Part shown: piece by piece, positions 7,502 to 15,852 of the stretch | Layout of the letters: each line of letters opens with the position of its first letter | How positions within the stretch are numbered: position 1 is the first letter of the stretch | From: Croceibacterium atlanticum | GTDB lineage: Bacteria; Pseudomonadota; Alphaproteobacteria; Sphingomonadales; Sphingomonadaceae | Direction of reading: 5' to 3' | Length of the DNA: 64,000 bases | Assembly: GCF_001008165.2 (NCBI RefSeq) | Contig: NZ_CP011452.2 | Location: forward strand, 2,666,001 to 2,730,000 | Position numbers and translations under genes: made by a program | The notes under the pieces: model-generated | The model's input: the letters and a program-made list of their open reading frames with translations, nothing else | Database searches by the model: none | Told to the model about the DNA's origin: nothing

Positions 7502-7774
7502 ATGACCAATGCGACGACGAAAGGTTCAATCCTTGCCTGGGGCTGGGCTTTCAGCGTCTTACTGCTGATTACCTATCTGCTCTGCGTGGCCTTTGGCTTG
7601 ATCGCGCCCGATACTTTCCATATGCATGAAGCATGGGCGCCTTTGCTGCCAGGCTTCGATTGGTTGACATGGCCTGGCTTCTTCGCCGGGGCTATCGGCA
7701 GCTTTCTCTATGGCTGGTATATCGCGATCCTAGGGGTCCCGCTCGTCCGCTATTTCAGAAAAAGGATCGGGTGA
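7502..7774 (+). CDS. DUF5676 family small membrane protein
   Basis: The 90-residue protein has two hydrophobic segments (about residues 12-33 and 58-82). Between them is an aromatic loop with HMHEAW and two WPGF-like motifs typical of DUF5676 proteins. Function is unknown; homologues accompany copper P-type ATPases. It starts just downstream of the CsoR operator and a GGAGAC ribosome-binding site, so Cu(I)-responsive control is likely. Confidence 0.75.
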   Translation: MTNATTKGSILAWGWAFSVLLLITYLLCVAFGLIAPDTFHMHEAWAPLLPGFDWLTWPGFFAGAIGSFLYGWYIAILGVPLVRYFRKRIG

Positions 7775-7786
7775 AGAACCGGCAAT

Positions 7787-8671
7787 GTGGATTTATCCGC
7801 TGCCGCGAATTCCGCACAGGTCGCAAAGCCTATGACAATGCACAGCTTACCCTTTTCCGGTTCGTCTTTCAGCAAAAAGAGGGAATTGTTCCTGCATACG
7901 GTTATCGGGCCAGTGCTGGGCATCTTAATCCTTCATCCGCTCACCGCGCTCGTTTATGGGTCTGGAGGGGCAGCAGCGGCGAGCGTGCCATTTGCTGAGC
8001 AGTTGGGCTCGGCGGTCGATCGACTGAGCGCGGCATTTGAAATCGAAATGCTGCCCATGAGCCTGGCTTTCGCGGTGATCGGCGGCGCAATCGGCCTGAC
8101 GTTTGGTCTTTATCATCTGCGGCTCATGGCAGATCGCCAGATAATCCGCTCTCTGGAGCATCAATTGGCCGAAGAGCTGCCGCTGCTCATCGCCCGAGGC
8201 GAGGGCGCACAGCTGGAATTCAAATCGTCGCTGCGTTGGGATACGCGTGAACAGCGCGCAAATCGAAGCCTTCAACAGGTCGTGTTCAAAACGATTGCCG
8301 GATTTCTCAACAATGATGGCGGCACGCTGCTCATCGGCGTCGACGATAGCGGGGGCATCGTAGGAATCGAGGCCGATCTGAAGACTCTCAAGCACCCCAA
8401 TAAGGACGGGTTCGAGCGCGTGCTGATGGACGCGATACGATCAGCACTCGGCGGTAACGCCTGCGCCCTGATCCATTGTTACTTTCACGATCTCGATGGC
8501 CGAACTGTTTGCCGCGTGATCGCACAAAAGAGCCTCGAACCGATCTATTTTCTCGACAATGGAGTGGCGCGCTTCTTGCTCCGCGCCGGCAACAGTACAC
8601 GGGAATTGGATGCGCGCGAAGCGCACACTCACCTTTCGCAGCGCGGAAAAGAATATGCACGGCAGGCATGA
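7787..8671 (+). CDS. Membrane-anchored AlbA_2 (Schlafen-type) domain protein
   Basis: The 294-residue protein has two transmembrane segments (about residues 37-57 and 88-110) and a cytoplasmic AlbA_2 domain from about residue 140. The domain shows GEGAQLEFKSSLRWD and NNDGGTLLIGVDDSGGIVGIE, the usual putative nucleic-acid or nucleotide-binding motifs. The longest start is GTG 7787; ATG at 7832 is an alternative that keeps both membrane segments. It follows the DUF5676 gene by 12 bases and may share the CsoR-controlled promoter. Its substrate and link to copper are unknown. Confidence 0.72.
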   Translation: MDLSAAANSAQVAKPMTMHSLPFSGSSFSKKRELFLHTVIGPVLGILILHPLTALVYGSGGAAAASVPFAEQLGSAVDRLSAAFEIEMLPMSLAFAVIGGAIGLTFGLYHLRLMADRQIIRSLEHQLAEELPLLIARGEGAQLEFKSSLRWDTREQRANRSLQQVVFKTIAGFLNNDGGTLLIGVDDSGGIVGIEADLKTLKHPNKDGFERVLMDAIRSALGGNACALIHCYFHDLDGRTVCRVIAQKSLEPIYFLDNGVARFLLRAGNSTRELDAREAHTHLSQRGKEYARQA

Positions 8672-8817
8672 GATGATCCTCTGCCATAAATCGGCAAGTC
8701 GGGTTGATCTCGTTTCCCGTTTCACGCTGTCACTTTCAGCGGGGTACGCCGCCTGTCAGCTCGGTTCGGCCTTGTCGGCGGAACACTGGCACACCTTTGG
8801 CCAGATCCAGGGAGACT

Positions 8818-11031
8818 ATGATGGACCATTCTAATTGCAGCCATAGCGGCCACGGCGAAGCCGTTGCTGGCGATGATGGCCGCTACGATCTCGTTCCCGC
8901 TGGTTATGACGGACCGGTTTATACCTGCCCCATGCACCCGCAGGTCCGGCAGCCAAAGATGGGGTCGTGCCCGATCTGCGGCATGGGTCTCGAACTCGAA
9001 TCCGCGGCCATGGTCGATGACGGACCGAACCCGGAGCTCGTCGACTTTACAAGGCGTTTCTGGGTCGGCGCCATCCTCACCTTGCCGCTGCTTGTTCTCA
9101 CGATGGGCCCCTATGTGGGCTGGCCGGGCGTGCGCGAAATATTTGGCGAGCGGGCCACCCTATGGATTGAACTGGTGCTCGGTACACCGGTCGTGTTGTG
9201 GAGCGGATGGCCGTTTCTCGAACGGGGCTGGAATTCGTTCCGCACCTGGAACCTCAACATGTTCTCGCTCATCGGCATGGGCGTTCTCGCCGCATGGATT
9301 TTCAGTGTCGTCGCCGTCCTGGCACCGGACATCTTCCCGGATGGCTTTCGCGATCCAGAGGGACATGTCGGCGTCTATTTCGAAGCCGCGGCCGTTATCG
9401 TTACGCTTGTGCTCCTCGGCCAAGTCATGGAGCTGCGCGCGCGTGAAGGCACCGGTAAGGCCATTCGCGCTCTCCTTGATCTTGCAGCCAAAACCGCCCG
9501 CGTCATCAGGGCAGACGGCACTGAAGAAGAAATCCCCCTTGAGCACGTGGCTGTTGGCGACCAATTGCGGGTCCGCCCAGGCGACAAGGTGCCCGTTGAC
9601 GGTGTAGTGCTCAAAGGCCGCTCGTCGATCGACGAAAGCATGATCACCGGTGAACCAGTCCCGGTCGAAAAGGTCGAGGGCGACGCCGTGACCGGGGCAA
9701 CGATCAACGGAACAGGCAGCCTGGTGATCGAAGCGAAACGTGTCGGATCAGACACCATGCTCGCGCAGATCGTGGAAATGGTTGCGGCCGCACAGCGCTC
9801 GCGCGCGCCGATCCAGAAGTACGCCGACAAGGTGGCCGGCATGTTCGTCCCCGCGGTTATCGGCATAGCCGTGCTCGCCTTCATCGCCTGGGCGATCTGG
9901 GGCCCCGCACCAGCGCTTGCCTATGCCCTCATTGCTGCAGTTGCGGTACTGATCATCGCCTGCCCCTGCGCTCTCGGCCTGGCGACGCCGATGTCGATCA
10001 TGACCGCGACAGGAAGAGGGGCGCAGGCGGGCGTTCTGATCAAGAACGCCGAAGCGCTCGAGCGCTTCGAGAAAATCGATACGCTGATCGTCGACAAGAC
10101 GGGTACGCTGACCGAGGGGCGCCCAAGGCTCGTCGCGGTTATGCCCGAAGAGGGCCACGATGAAATCGAGGTGTTGAGCCTGGCGGCGTCGCTCGAGCGC
10201 GGGTCGGAGCACCCGCTCGCAGAAGCGATCGTGCGCGGCGCCGAAGAACGCGGCGTCGCGATGGAAACCGCCAGCGAGTTCGAGGCCGTAACCGGTAAAG
10301 GCGTCATGGGCACGGTTTCCGGTAAACGCGTCGCGCTGGGTAACCTTGCGCTCCTGTCAGACCTCGGTTTGGAAGGTGCCACGCTCAGCGAAAAGGCCAA
10401 TGCGCGCCGCGACGAAGGCGAAACCGTCATGTTCGTGATCGTGGCAGGCAAGATTGCTGGCCTCATCAGCGTTGCCGACCCGGTCAAGGAAACCACTCCT
10501 GCGGCGATCAAGGACCTGCACAAGCTCGGCCTTACGATCATTATGGCGACCGGCGACAATGAGCGGACGGCGCAGGCGGTTGCCGCCCGCCTTGGTATCG
10601 ACGACATTCGCGCAGGCGTTCTTCCCGCGGACAAGGCGCGGCTCATCCGTGAATTGCAGGAAGGCGGTGCCAAGGTGGCCATGGCCGGCGACGGGGTTAA
10701 CGACGCTCCGGCGCTTGCCCAGGCAGATGTCGGCATTGCGATGGGAACCGGCGCGGATGTCGCGATCGAAAGTGCGGGGATTACGCTCGTTAGAGGCAAT
10801 CTCGACGGGATCGTCCGGGCCCGCAAGCTTGCCCGGGCTACGATGCGCAATATTCGGCAAAATCTGTTTTTTGCGCTGATTTACAACGCCTCGGGCGTGC
10901 CCGTCGCGGCCGGTGTTCTTTATCCTTTCTTCGGCATCCTGATTGGCCCAATGTTCGCAGCCTTTGCGATGAGTGCGTCCTCCATATCGGTAGTCCTGAA
11001 CTCGCTCAGACTTCGTAGTGCGAAGCTGTGA
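8818..11031 (+). CDS. copA (ATPase): Cu(I)/Ag(I)-exporting P-type ATPase with N-terminal heavy-metal-binding domain
   Basis: This 737-residue P1B ATPase pumps cytoplasmic Cu(I) to the periplasm. The N-terminus lacks a ferredoxin-like HMA domain and instead has a Cys/His tail and YTCPMHPQV...CPICGM, the short domain of the CopA2/SilP group. Visible motifs are [10 protein letters not shown], the membrane site Cys382-Pro-Cys384, the phosphorylation site Asp426 in [16 protein letters not shown] for ATP binding, and GDGVNDAPA around residue 625. ATG 8818 (tandem ATGATG) follows AGGGAG; the frame is open upstream but without signal or motif. Its product feeds copper to the periplasmic oxidases and CusCBA. 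Confidence 0.95.
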   Translation: MMDHSNCSHSGHGEAVAGDDGRYDLVPAGYDGPVYTCPMHPQVRQPKMGSCPICGMGLELESAAMVDDGPNPELVDFTRRFWVGAILTLPLLVLTMGPYVGWPGVREIFGERATLWIELVLGTPVVLWSGWPFLERGWNSFRTWNLNMFSLIGMGVLAAWIFSVVAVLAPDIFPDGFRDPEGHVGVYFEAAAVIVTLVLLGQVMELRAREGTGKAIRALLDLAAKTARVIRADGTEEEIPLEHVAVGDQLRVRPGDKVPVDGVVLKGRSSIDESMITGEPVPVEKVEGDAVTGATINGTGSLVIEAKRVGSDTMLAQIVEMVAAAQRSRAPIQKYADKVAGMFVPAVIGIAVLAFIAWAIWGPAPALAYALIAAVAVLIIACPCALGLATPMSIMTATGRGAQAGVLIKNAEALERFEKIDTLIVDKTGTLTEGRPRLVAVMPEEGHDEIEVLSLAASLERGSEHPLAEAIVRGAEERGVAMETASEFEAVTGKGVMGTVSGKRVALGNLALLSDLGLEGATLSEKANARRDEGETVMFVIVAGKIAGLISVADPVKETTPAAIKDLHKLGLTIIMATGDNERTAQAVAARLGIDDIRAGVLPADKARLIRELQEGGAKVAMAGDGVNDAPALAQADVGIAMGTGADVAIESAGITLVRGNLDGIVRARKLARATMRNIRQNLFFALIYNASGVPVAAGVLYPFFGILIGPMFAAFAMSASSISVVLNSLRLRSAKL

Positions 11032-11151
11032 ACATTCGACAATCGAACAAATCGCCATCCCTGATCCATGCCTCAATGCCTCCGCATTGCGGCAGGGCCG
11101 GTCGCCTGTGGAAGATGGCAGCGCGACGCAAGCCATAGAAAGGTAAACCGC

Positions 11152-12525
11152 ATGGATAACCATTCGGCGCACGAAGATAATCTGAACAAGAGCAGCATCA
11201 CCCTGCTTGGCGGCGTTGCCATGGGGACTGGCGTCATGATCGGTGCGGGCATTTTTGCGCTCACCGGTCAGATCGCGGAGCTTGCCGGCCCTCTCTTCCC
11301 CCTCTCCTTCGTCGCAGGCGCGCTCATCACCGCGCTCGCATCATACAGCTACATCAAGATGTCGAATGCCTGGCCATCGTCGGGTGGCATCGCGATGATC
11401 CTGCAAAAGGCCTATGGTCCGGGTGTCGTCGCGGCCTCCGCATCAGTGCTGATGGCCATGTCGATGGTTATCAATGAGAGCCTGGTGGCGCGAACCTTCG
11501 CGACCTATGCGCTGCGTCCGTTTGGGCTCGAAGAAAACGCATTGCTGATATCGGGCTTGGCGCTGGGACTCATCGTTTTCGCCTATCTGGTCAACGCCGC
11601 GGGCAATAGATCGGTAAGCGGGTTTTCGCTCGTTATGTCGGCGATAAAGGTTGGCGGGATAGCGGTGTTCGCAGTTGCGGCGATCTGGGCCAGCGGACTG
11701 TTCGCAGGCGCCTTTACCGAGCCTGCTTCCTTGTCGAACGGCGAAGCATTGCTCGCTTCGGTGGCCTTCTCGATCCTTGCATTCAAGGGGTTTACAACCA
11801 TCACCAACAGTGGCGGAGAAATCGTCGATCCGCACAAGAATGTCGGTCGCACAATCATGATCTCGATTGCCGTGTGCATCGTGGTTTATCTGCTCGTCGC
11901 CTTGGCCGTTGGCTCCAGTCTCAGCATCGGCGAGATCGTTCAGGCGCGTGACTATTCCCTGGCCGCGGCAGCGCGCCCCGCATTGGGAGATCTCGGGTTC
12001 TATTTCACCGTAGCGATTGCCATCTCGGCGACTACGTCGGGGGTCATTGCGAGCGTGTTCGCCGTCTCGCGGATGCTGACAATGCTGACCGAGATGAAGA
12101 TGATCCCCCACAGCCATTTCGGAATGAAGGGCGGCATCCGTAGCCACATGCTGGTCTATACGGTCGTCATAGCCGGCACACTGGCGGTCCTGTTCGACCT
12201 TTCCCGCATCGCCTCGCTCGGCGCCTTCTTCTACCTTGTCATGGACATGCTCGTCCATTGGGGCGTGTTTCGCAGTCTTCGCAAAGAGATCGGCGCCCGC
12301 GCTTCCGTCCTGCTCACCGCGCTGGCGGCCGACGCCGTTGTGCTCGCCGCATTTACGGCCGCCAAACTCAAGAGCGATCCGGCCGTGGTTTCCTATGCGG
12401 TGATCGGAATCGCGGCCGTGTTCGTGGCGGAATGGATATTTCTGTCCGGCCAGCGCAGGGAGACGAACACAGATTCTATTGAAAACAAGGTCGAGAGCGG
12501 AAGCGGCGATCACGACCGTCCTTGA
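11152..12525 (+). CDS. APC-superfamily amino acid permease
   Basis: The 457-residue integral membrane protein has about 12 hydrophobic segments. The first contains GTGVMIGAGIFALTGQIAELAGP, the glycine-rich signature helix of APC transporters. ATG 11152 follows AGAAAGG; upstream in-frame codons would add a non-hydrophobic extension. The substrate cannot be read from sequence. It lies 120 bases after the copper ATPase on the same strand. A role in supplying or exporting metal-chelating amino acids is possible but not shown. Confidence 0.82.
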   Translation: MDNHSAHEDNLNKSSITLLGGVAMGTGVMIGAGIFALTGQIAELAGPLFPLSFVAGALITALASYSYIKMSNAWPSSGGIAMILQKAYGPGVVAASASVLMAMSMVINESLVARTFATYALRPFGLEENALLISGLALGLIVFAYLVNAAGNRSVSGFSLVMSAIKVGGIAVFAVAAIWASGLFAGAFTEPASLSNGEALLASVAFSILAFKGFTTITNSGGEIVDPHKNVGRTIMISIAVCIVVYLLVALAVGSSLSIGEIVQARDYSLAAAARPALGDLGFYFTVAIAISATTSGVIASVFAVSRMLTMLTEMKMIPHSHFGMKGGIRSHMLVYTVVIAGTLAVLFDLSRIASLGAFFYLVMDMLVHWGVFRSLRKEIGARASVLLTALAADAVVLAAFTAAKLKSDPAVVSYAVIGIAAVFVAEWIFLSGQRRETNTDSIENKVESGSGDHDRP

Positions 12526-12567
12526 GCGCAACATTGGCTGTTTGGCAGCTCAGATAAATATTTTTGA

Positions 12568-12592
12568 GGCGGCGCCGTAATTTCGCGCCGCC
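12568..12592. terminator. GC-rich hairpin after the permease gene
   Basis: GGCGGCGC, nine bases, GCGCCGCC: a perfect 8-bp stem 43 bases after the permease stop. The T-rich run lies before it on the plus strand, so it is not a canonical intrinsic terminator. The rest of 12526-12820 shows no gene or other clear signal. Confidence 0.35.
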
Positions 12593-12820
12593 CCGCCCGT
12601 CTTTATTCCTTCGGCTGCAATCGGAATACCGGAAGTTTGTCCATCTTGTCCGTACCAGGCCGCGCGATCGACCGGCAGAAAGAGATTCGCGGGAGGAATG
12701 TCGGCGATTGCGACAAACATCGTTTCTCTTTCGAAGAACGATGAAACGAAAACGCGAAACGAACATTGGAATTGAACAAGCAGCCCCAGGCTGTGCGTGT
12801 GAACAAGGGGCTGTAAAGGC

Positions 12821-13576
12821 ATGAAAACTGCGAGTGTTTACCGGATGGTGATGGAGGATCATGTCTGTCCCTATGGCATCAAAACGGTCGATCTTCTCAA
12901 GCGGCAAGGCTTCGAGGTCGACGATCATCACCTGACCAGCAGGGAGGAAACCGACGCGTTCAAGGACAAGCACGACGTCGAGACCACGCCGCAGACCTTT
13001 ATGGAAGGCAAGCGCATTGGCGGCTATGACGATGTCCGCGAGTTCTTCGGCAAAAGCCGCTCGCAGCCCGAGGAAGGCGAAACCAGCTATCAGCCGGTCA
13101 TTGCGATTTTCGCGGTCGCGCTGCTGCTCGCGCTCGGGCTGAGCTGGGCGTTTTTTGACGACCTCTTCACCGTTCGGGCCGCGGAGTGGTTCGTCAGCCT
13201 CTCGATGACCTTGCTCGCCGTCCAGAAGCTTCAGGACGTGCGCAGTTTCTCGACCATGTTCCTCAACTACGATCTACTCGCACGGCGCTGGGTGCCCTAT
13301 GGCTTCGTCTATCCGTTCGGCGAAGCCGCTGCCGGCATTCTCATGACCGCGGGCGCACTGACCTGGCTTTCTGCCCCGCTGGCATTATTCATCGGCACCG
13401 TCGGCGCTGTCAGCGTCTTCAAGGCTGTCTACATCGACAAGCGTGAGCTCAAATGCGCTTGCGTCGGAGGTAGCAGCAACGTCCCGCTCGGTTTCGTCTC
13501 GCTGACAGAGAACCTGTTCATGATGGGGATGGGGCTCTGGATGGGTCTCAAGGTCTTTACAGGATCCTCGGTTTAA
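12821..13576 (+). CDS. Glutaredoxin-MauE fusion membrane protein
   Basis: The 251-residue protein joins an N-terminal glutaredoxin domain (residues 1-85; Cys16-Pro-Tyr-Gly, a monothiol form of CPYC; the TTPQTFMEGKRIGGYDD substrate loop) to a four-helix MauE/DoxX-type membrane domain. Near the end is KCACVGGSS, a CxC pair typical of MauE redox proteins. The family is thought to move electrons between cytoplasmic thiols and the membrane or periplasm. It starts a compact operon with an ion channel, a DUF305 protein and a lipoprotein. A link to protecting thiols from Cu(I) is inferred. Confidence 0.87.
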   Translation: MKTASVYRMVMEDHVCPYGIKTVDLLKRQGFEVDDHHLTSREETDAFKDKHDVETTPQTFMEGKRIGGYDDVREFFGKSRSQPEEGETSYQPVIAIFAVALLLALGLSWAFFDDLFTVRAAEWFVSLSMTLLAVQKLQDVRSFSTMFLNYDLLARRWVPYGFVYPFGEAAAGILMTAGALTWLSAPLALFIGTVGAVSVFKAVYIDKRELKCACVGGSSNVPLGFVSLTENLFMMGMGLWMGLKVFTGSSV

Positions 13577-13605
13577 TCCTGGCGACCTCGCTGTTCCTGA
13601 TATCG

Positions 13606-13974
13606 GTGGGCTCGCACCTCGTCATACTGAATGCGGGCCATACGCTGCTCGAGCAAAACTGCAGCCTTCTGCACAAGCTGGGCATCGCGCTGCTCGTTCT
13701 TTTCTCGCATCTGACCGTAGCGGCGTTCTTCGCCGCCGGCTTCTGGATCGGCGAGGAGCTGGGTCTGGGCGGCTTCCGGCAGGCCGGCGCGATGACCGCG
13801 ATGGACTATTTCTATTTTTCTCTGATCAACGTGACGACGCTTGGTTTGGCGGACATTTTCCCAACAGAGCACCTGCGGGTTCTCGCCGGCGTCGAGGCCC
13901 TCACCGGCTTCGCTCTCATCAGCTGCTCGGCGCAGCTATTCTGGACCATGATGCATAAAGGAGAAGAAGCATGA
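13606..13974 (+). CDS. Small two-helix ion-channel-family protein
   Basis: The 122-residue product (GTG start) has two or three membrane segments and a pore-loop-like stretch FSLINVTTLGLADIFPTEHLR resembling Ion_trans_2 potassium channels, but TTLGLAD replaces the usual T(V/L)G(Y/F)GD filter. The open frame extends upstream through a hydrophobic stretch (residues encoded from about 13558) that would complete the first helix. No ATG, GTG or TTG is found there, so the true start is unresolved. Its stop overlaps the next ATG. Confidence 0.66.
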   Translation: MGSHLVILNAGHTLLEQNCSLLHKLGIALLVLFSHLTVAAFFAAGFWIGEELGLGGFRQAGAMTAMDYFYFSLINVTTLGLADIFPTEHLRVLAGVEALTGFALISCSAQLFWTMMHKGEEA

Positions 13975-14498
13975 CCGAAAAGACGACCCACTCGGACAAG
14001 GGAGGGGGCGGCAGCTACTGGCGGTTCATGGCCATGGTGTCGACCTCGACCGTGATCATGTTCTTCTTGATGTATGCCAACACCTTCACGATTGACGATG
14101 TTTTCTGGAGCGAAACGCGCTTCTGGATGATGTTCGTCATGGGCGCGATGATGATGATCGTCATGCTGCTCTTCATGTGGGGCATGTACAAGGACCGGAC
14201 CAAGAACTTCATCATTCTGGGCGTCGGCGCCTTTGTGTTCGCGCTCGCACTATGGCTGGTGCGCAGCCAGACCACCGTCGACGATACCGAATATATGGCA
14301 GCGATGATCCCGCACCACTCAATCGCGATCATGACCAGCGAACGCGCGAGCCTGAAAGATCCTCGCGTGCGCGAACTCGCGCAGGCCATCATCGTCGCGC
14401 AGCGCCGCGAAATCGCCGAGATGAAATATCTCATAGACGATATCGAGCAGAACGGTCCGCGGACCGAAGAACGCCTCCCCGAGGAGATGCAGCAATGA
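13971..14498 (+). CDS. DUF305 family membrane protein
   Basis: The 175-residue protein has three N-terminal hydrophobic segments (about 20-40, 50-70 and 78-96), two of them unusually Met-rich (MMFVMGAMMMIVMLLFMWGM). A DUF305 helix pair follows with MIPHHSIAIMTSERASL and AQRREIAEMKYLI. DUF305 proteins are ferritin-like helical bundles whose His and Met residues may bind copper. The gene overlaps both neighbours by four bases (ATGA), indicating tight coupled expression. Confidence 0.86.
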   Translation: MTEKTTHSDKGGGGSYWRFMAMVSTSTVIMFFLMYANTFTIDDVFWSETRFWMMFVMGAMMMIVMLLFMWGMYKDRTKNFIILGVGAFVFALALWLVRSQTTVDDTEYMAAMIPHHSIAIMTSERASLKDPRVRELAQAIIVAQRREIAEMKYLIDDIEQNGPRTEERLPEEMQQ

Positions 14499-14983
14499 AA
14501 AAGATAGCTTTCACGGCGCTCATCGCGCTTCCGCTCGCCGCCTGCAATTCGAACACCGCTCCGGGCAACGACCGCGAAGCCCAGCTCGACCCGCCCGCTA
14601 CTGCCGCGCCGATCGAGGCCGCGGCCAGTGCTTTGGCTAATGTCAGCCCGGGCCTGATGCTTCCCGAGACAATGAATGACGCCGATATCGCGGCACTAGG
14701 TGCCGGGCAGGCCTGCCAGTTCCGCCTGACCGAAGTGGCCTTTCCCTCGTTTGTCTATGACGGCGACGGGGGCGGTGCGATCAAGATCAATGGCAAATTG
14801 ATCCCCGTCACCGCCGATGGCCCCGGCAGCTATTCGAATGGCGAGCTTCGGATCAGGACCCGTGTACTGGATGATGAAGGCGATGCGGGTCTGCAAATGC
14901 AGGAGATGATCGTCGTCGGACCCCGGATGAAGGACGAGTTCGGGTTCTGGGGATATACCACCTGTCCGGCAGGCGGAGCCTGA
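14495..14983 (+). CDS. Putative lipoprotein of unknown function
   Basis: The 162-residue protein has a lipobox (ALPLAAC, Cys at about residue 18), a low-complexity Ala/Pro linker, and a small domain with two conserved-looking cysteines (GQACQF and YTTCPAG). ATG 14495 overlaps the DUF305 stop, and an SD-like GAGGAG lies just before it. I do not recognise the family. As the fourth gene of the glutaredoxin-MauE, channel, DUF305 set, it may be the periplasmic face of that system. Confidence 0.72.
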   Translation: MKKIAFTALIALPLAACNSNTAPGNDREAQLDPPATAAPIEAAASALANVSPGLMLPETMNDADIAALGAGQACQFRLTEVAFPSFVYDGDGGGAIKINGKLIPVTADGPGSYSNGELRIRTRVLDDEGDAGLQMQEMIVVGPRMKDEFGFWGYTTCPAGGA

Positions 14984-15076
14984 TACTGGCAGGGCGCATG
15001 GGCGGGCCGTTGGCTACCCCGTGCGCCCGCAGCTCCTCCGTTCGTCGCCCTCACCAGTCTTAACAGGAACAAGCAG

Positions 15077-15781
15077 ATGACCGATACGAGGCCCATCGCT
15101 GTCTTCGGTGCAGGCGGGAAGACCGGCACCGAGCTATTGCGGCGTGCCCTTGCGCGGGACATACCGATCCGCGCCTTCGAACACACCGTGCCCGGGCCAG
15201 ACGAGCGGGTGGGCGACTTCGAATATATCGAATGCGATGTGCTGTCGGATGATTTCGCGGGCGATCTCGATGGCTGCCGCGCGGTTATCTCGACGCTCGG
15301 TGTCGCTTTCGGTCCGGGCAATGCGATCGATCCACCGCCGCTCTATTCCGATGGCACGCGCAACCTGCTCGGGGCGATGGCACAAGCGAAGATCGACCGC
15401 ATTGCCGTGATCTCCGCTGCCTTCGTCGAACATCAGTCGAGCGTTCCGGCGTGGTTTGAGCTCACCGCCAAGCCTGCATTGTTCAATATACTCGAGCAGA
15501 TGCGCGCCATGGAAGCGATGCTCAGCGACGCCCAAGGCATCAAATGGACGGCCGCACGACCGGGCTGGCTCCTGGATGAGCCTTACACCGGCGATGCCGT
15601 CATTTCGGACGAACGCTTGGCAGAAGGCTGTTTCCGATGCCGTCATGCAGATCTCGCGGCAAGCCTCCTCGACTTCGTGTGCGAAGACATCTGGATCAAC
15701 GCAAAACCTGCCATCGGCAGGCCCGAAGCCGAACAGTTCGAAAGTCCTGCCGCCATCAAGGCCGAACTCGGTATCGATTAA
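15077..15781 (+). CDS. NAD(P)-binding NmrA/SDR-like protein
   Basis: The 234-residue cytoplasmic protein opens with VFGAGGKTGTELLRRAL, an NAD(P)-binding glycine motif of atypical SDR/NmrA proteins. It continues with VISTLGV and WTAARPGWL strands. The canonical SDR YxxxK catalytic pair is not evident, so it may be a redox sensor or a quinone/flavin-type reductase. It lies 93 bases after the lipoprotein gene and before an MBL-rhodanese gene, suggesting thiol or redox stress functions. Confidence 0.78.
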   Translation: MTDTRPIAVFGAGGKTGTELLRRALARDIPIRAFEHTVPGPDERVGDFEYIECDVLSDDFAGDLDGCRAVISTLGVAFGPGNAIDPPPLYSDGTRNLLGAMAQAKIDRIAVISAAFVEHQSSVPAWFELTAKPALFNILEQMRAMEAMLSDAQGIKWTAARPGWLLDEPYTGDAVISDERLAEGCFRCRHADLAASLLDFVCEDIWINAKPAIGRPEAEQFESPAAIKAELGID

Positions 15782-15852
15782 ACGTCGTATCATTTTTCGA
15801 CTTGTGACGGGCCCGCACGTTACAAGTTTTGAGCAACAGACAAGGAAGTCGT

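Noticed and set aside
12561..12580. TTTTTGAGGC followed closely by CGTA, resembling the ECF motif.
   Set aside because: The gap is only four bases and the sequence is part of a GC-rich hairpin, so it does not fit the conserved 15-base spacing.
12564..12824. Small Arg-rich open frame before the glutaredoxin-MauE gene.
   Set aside because: It spans the hairpin, has very biased Arg content and no ribosome-binding site; judged chance.
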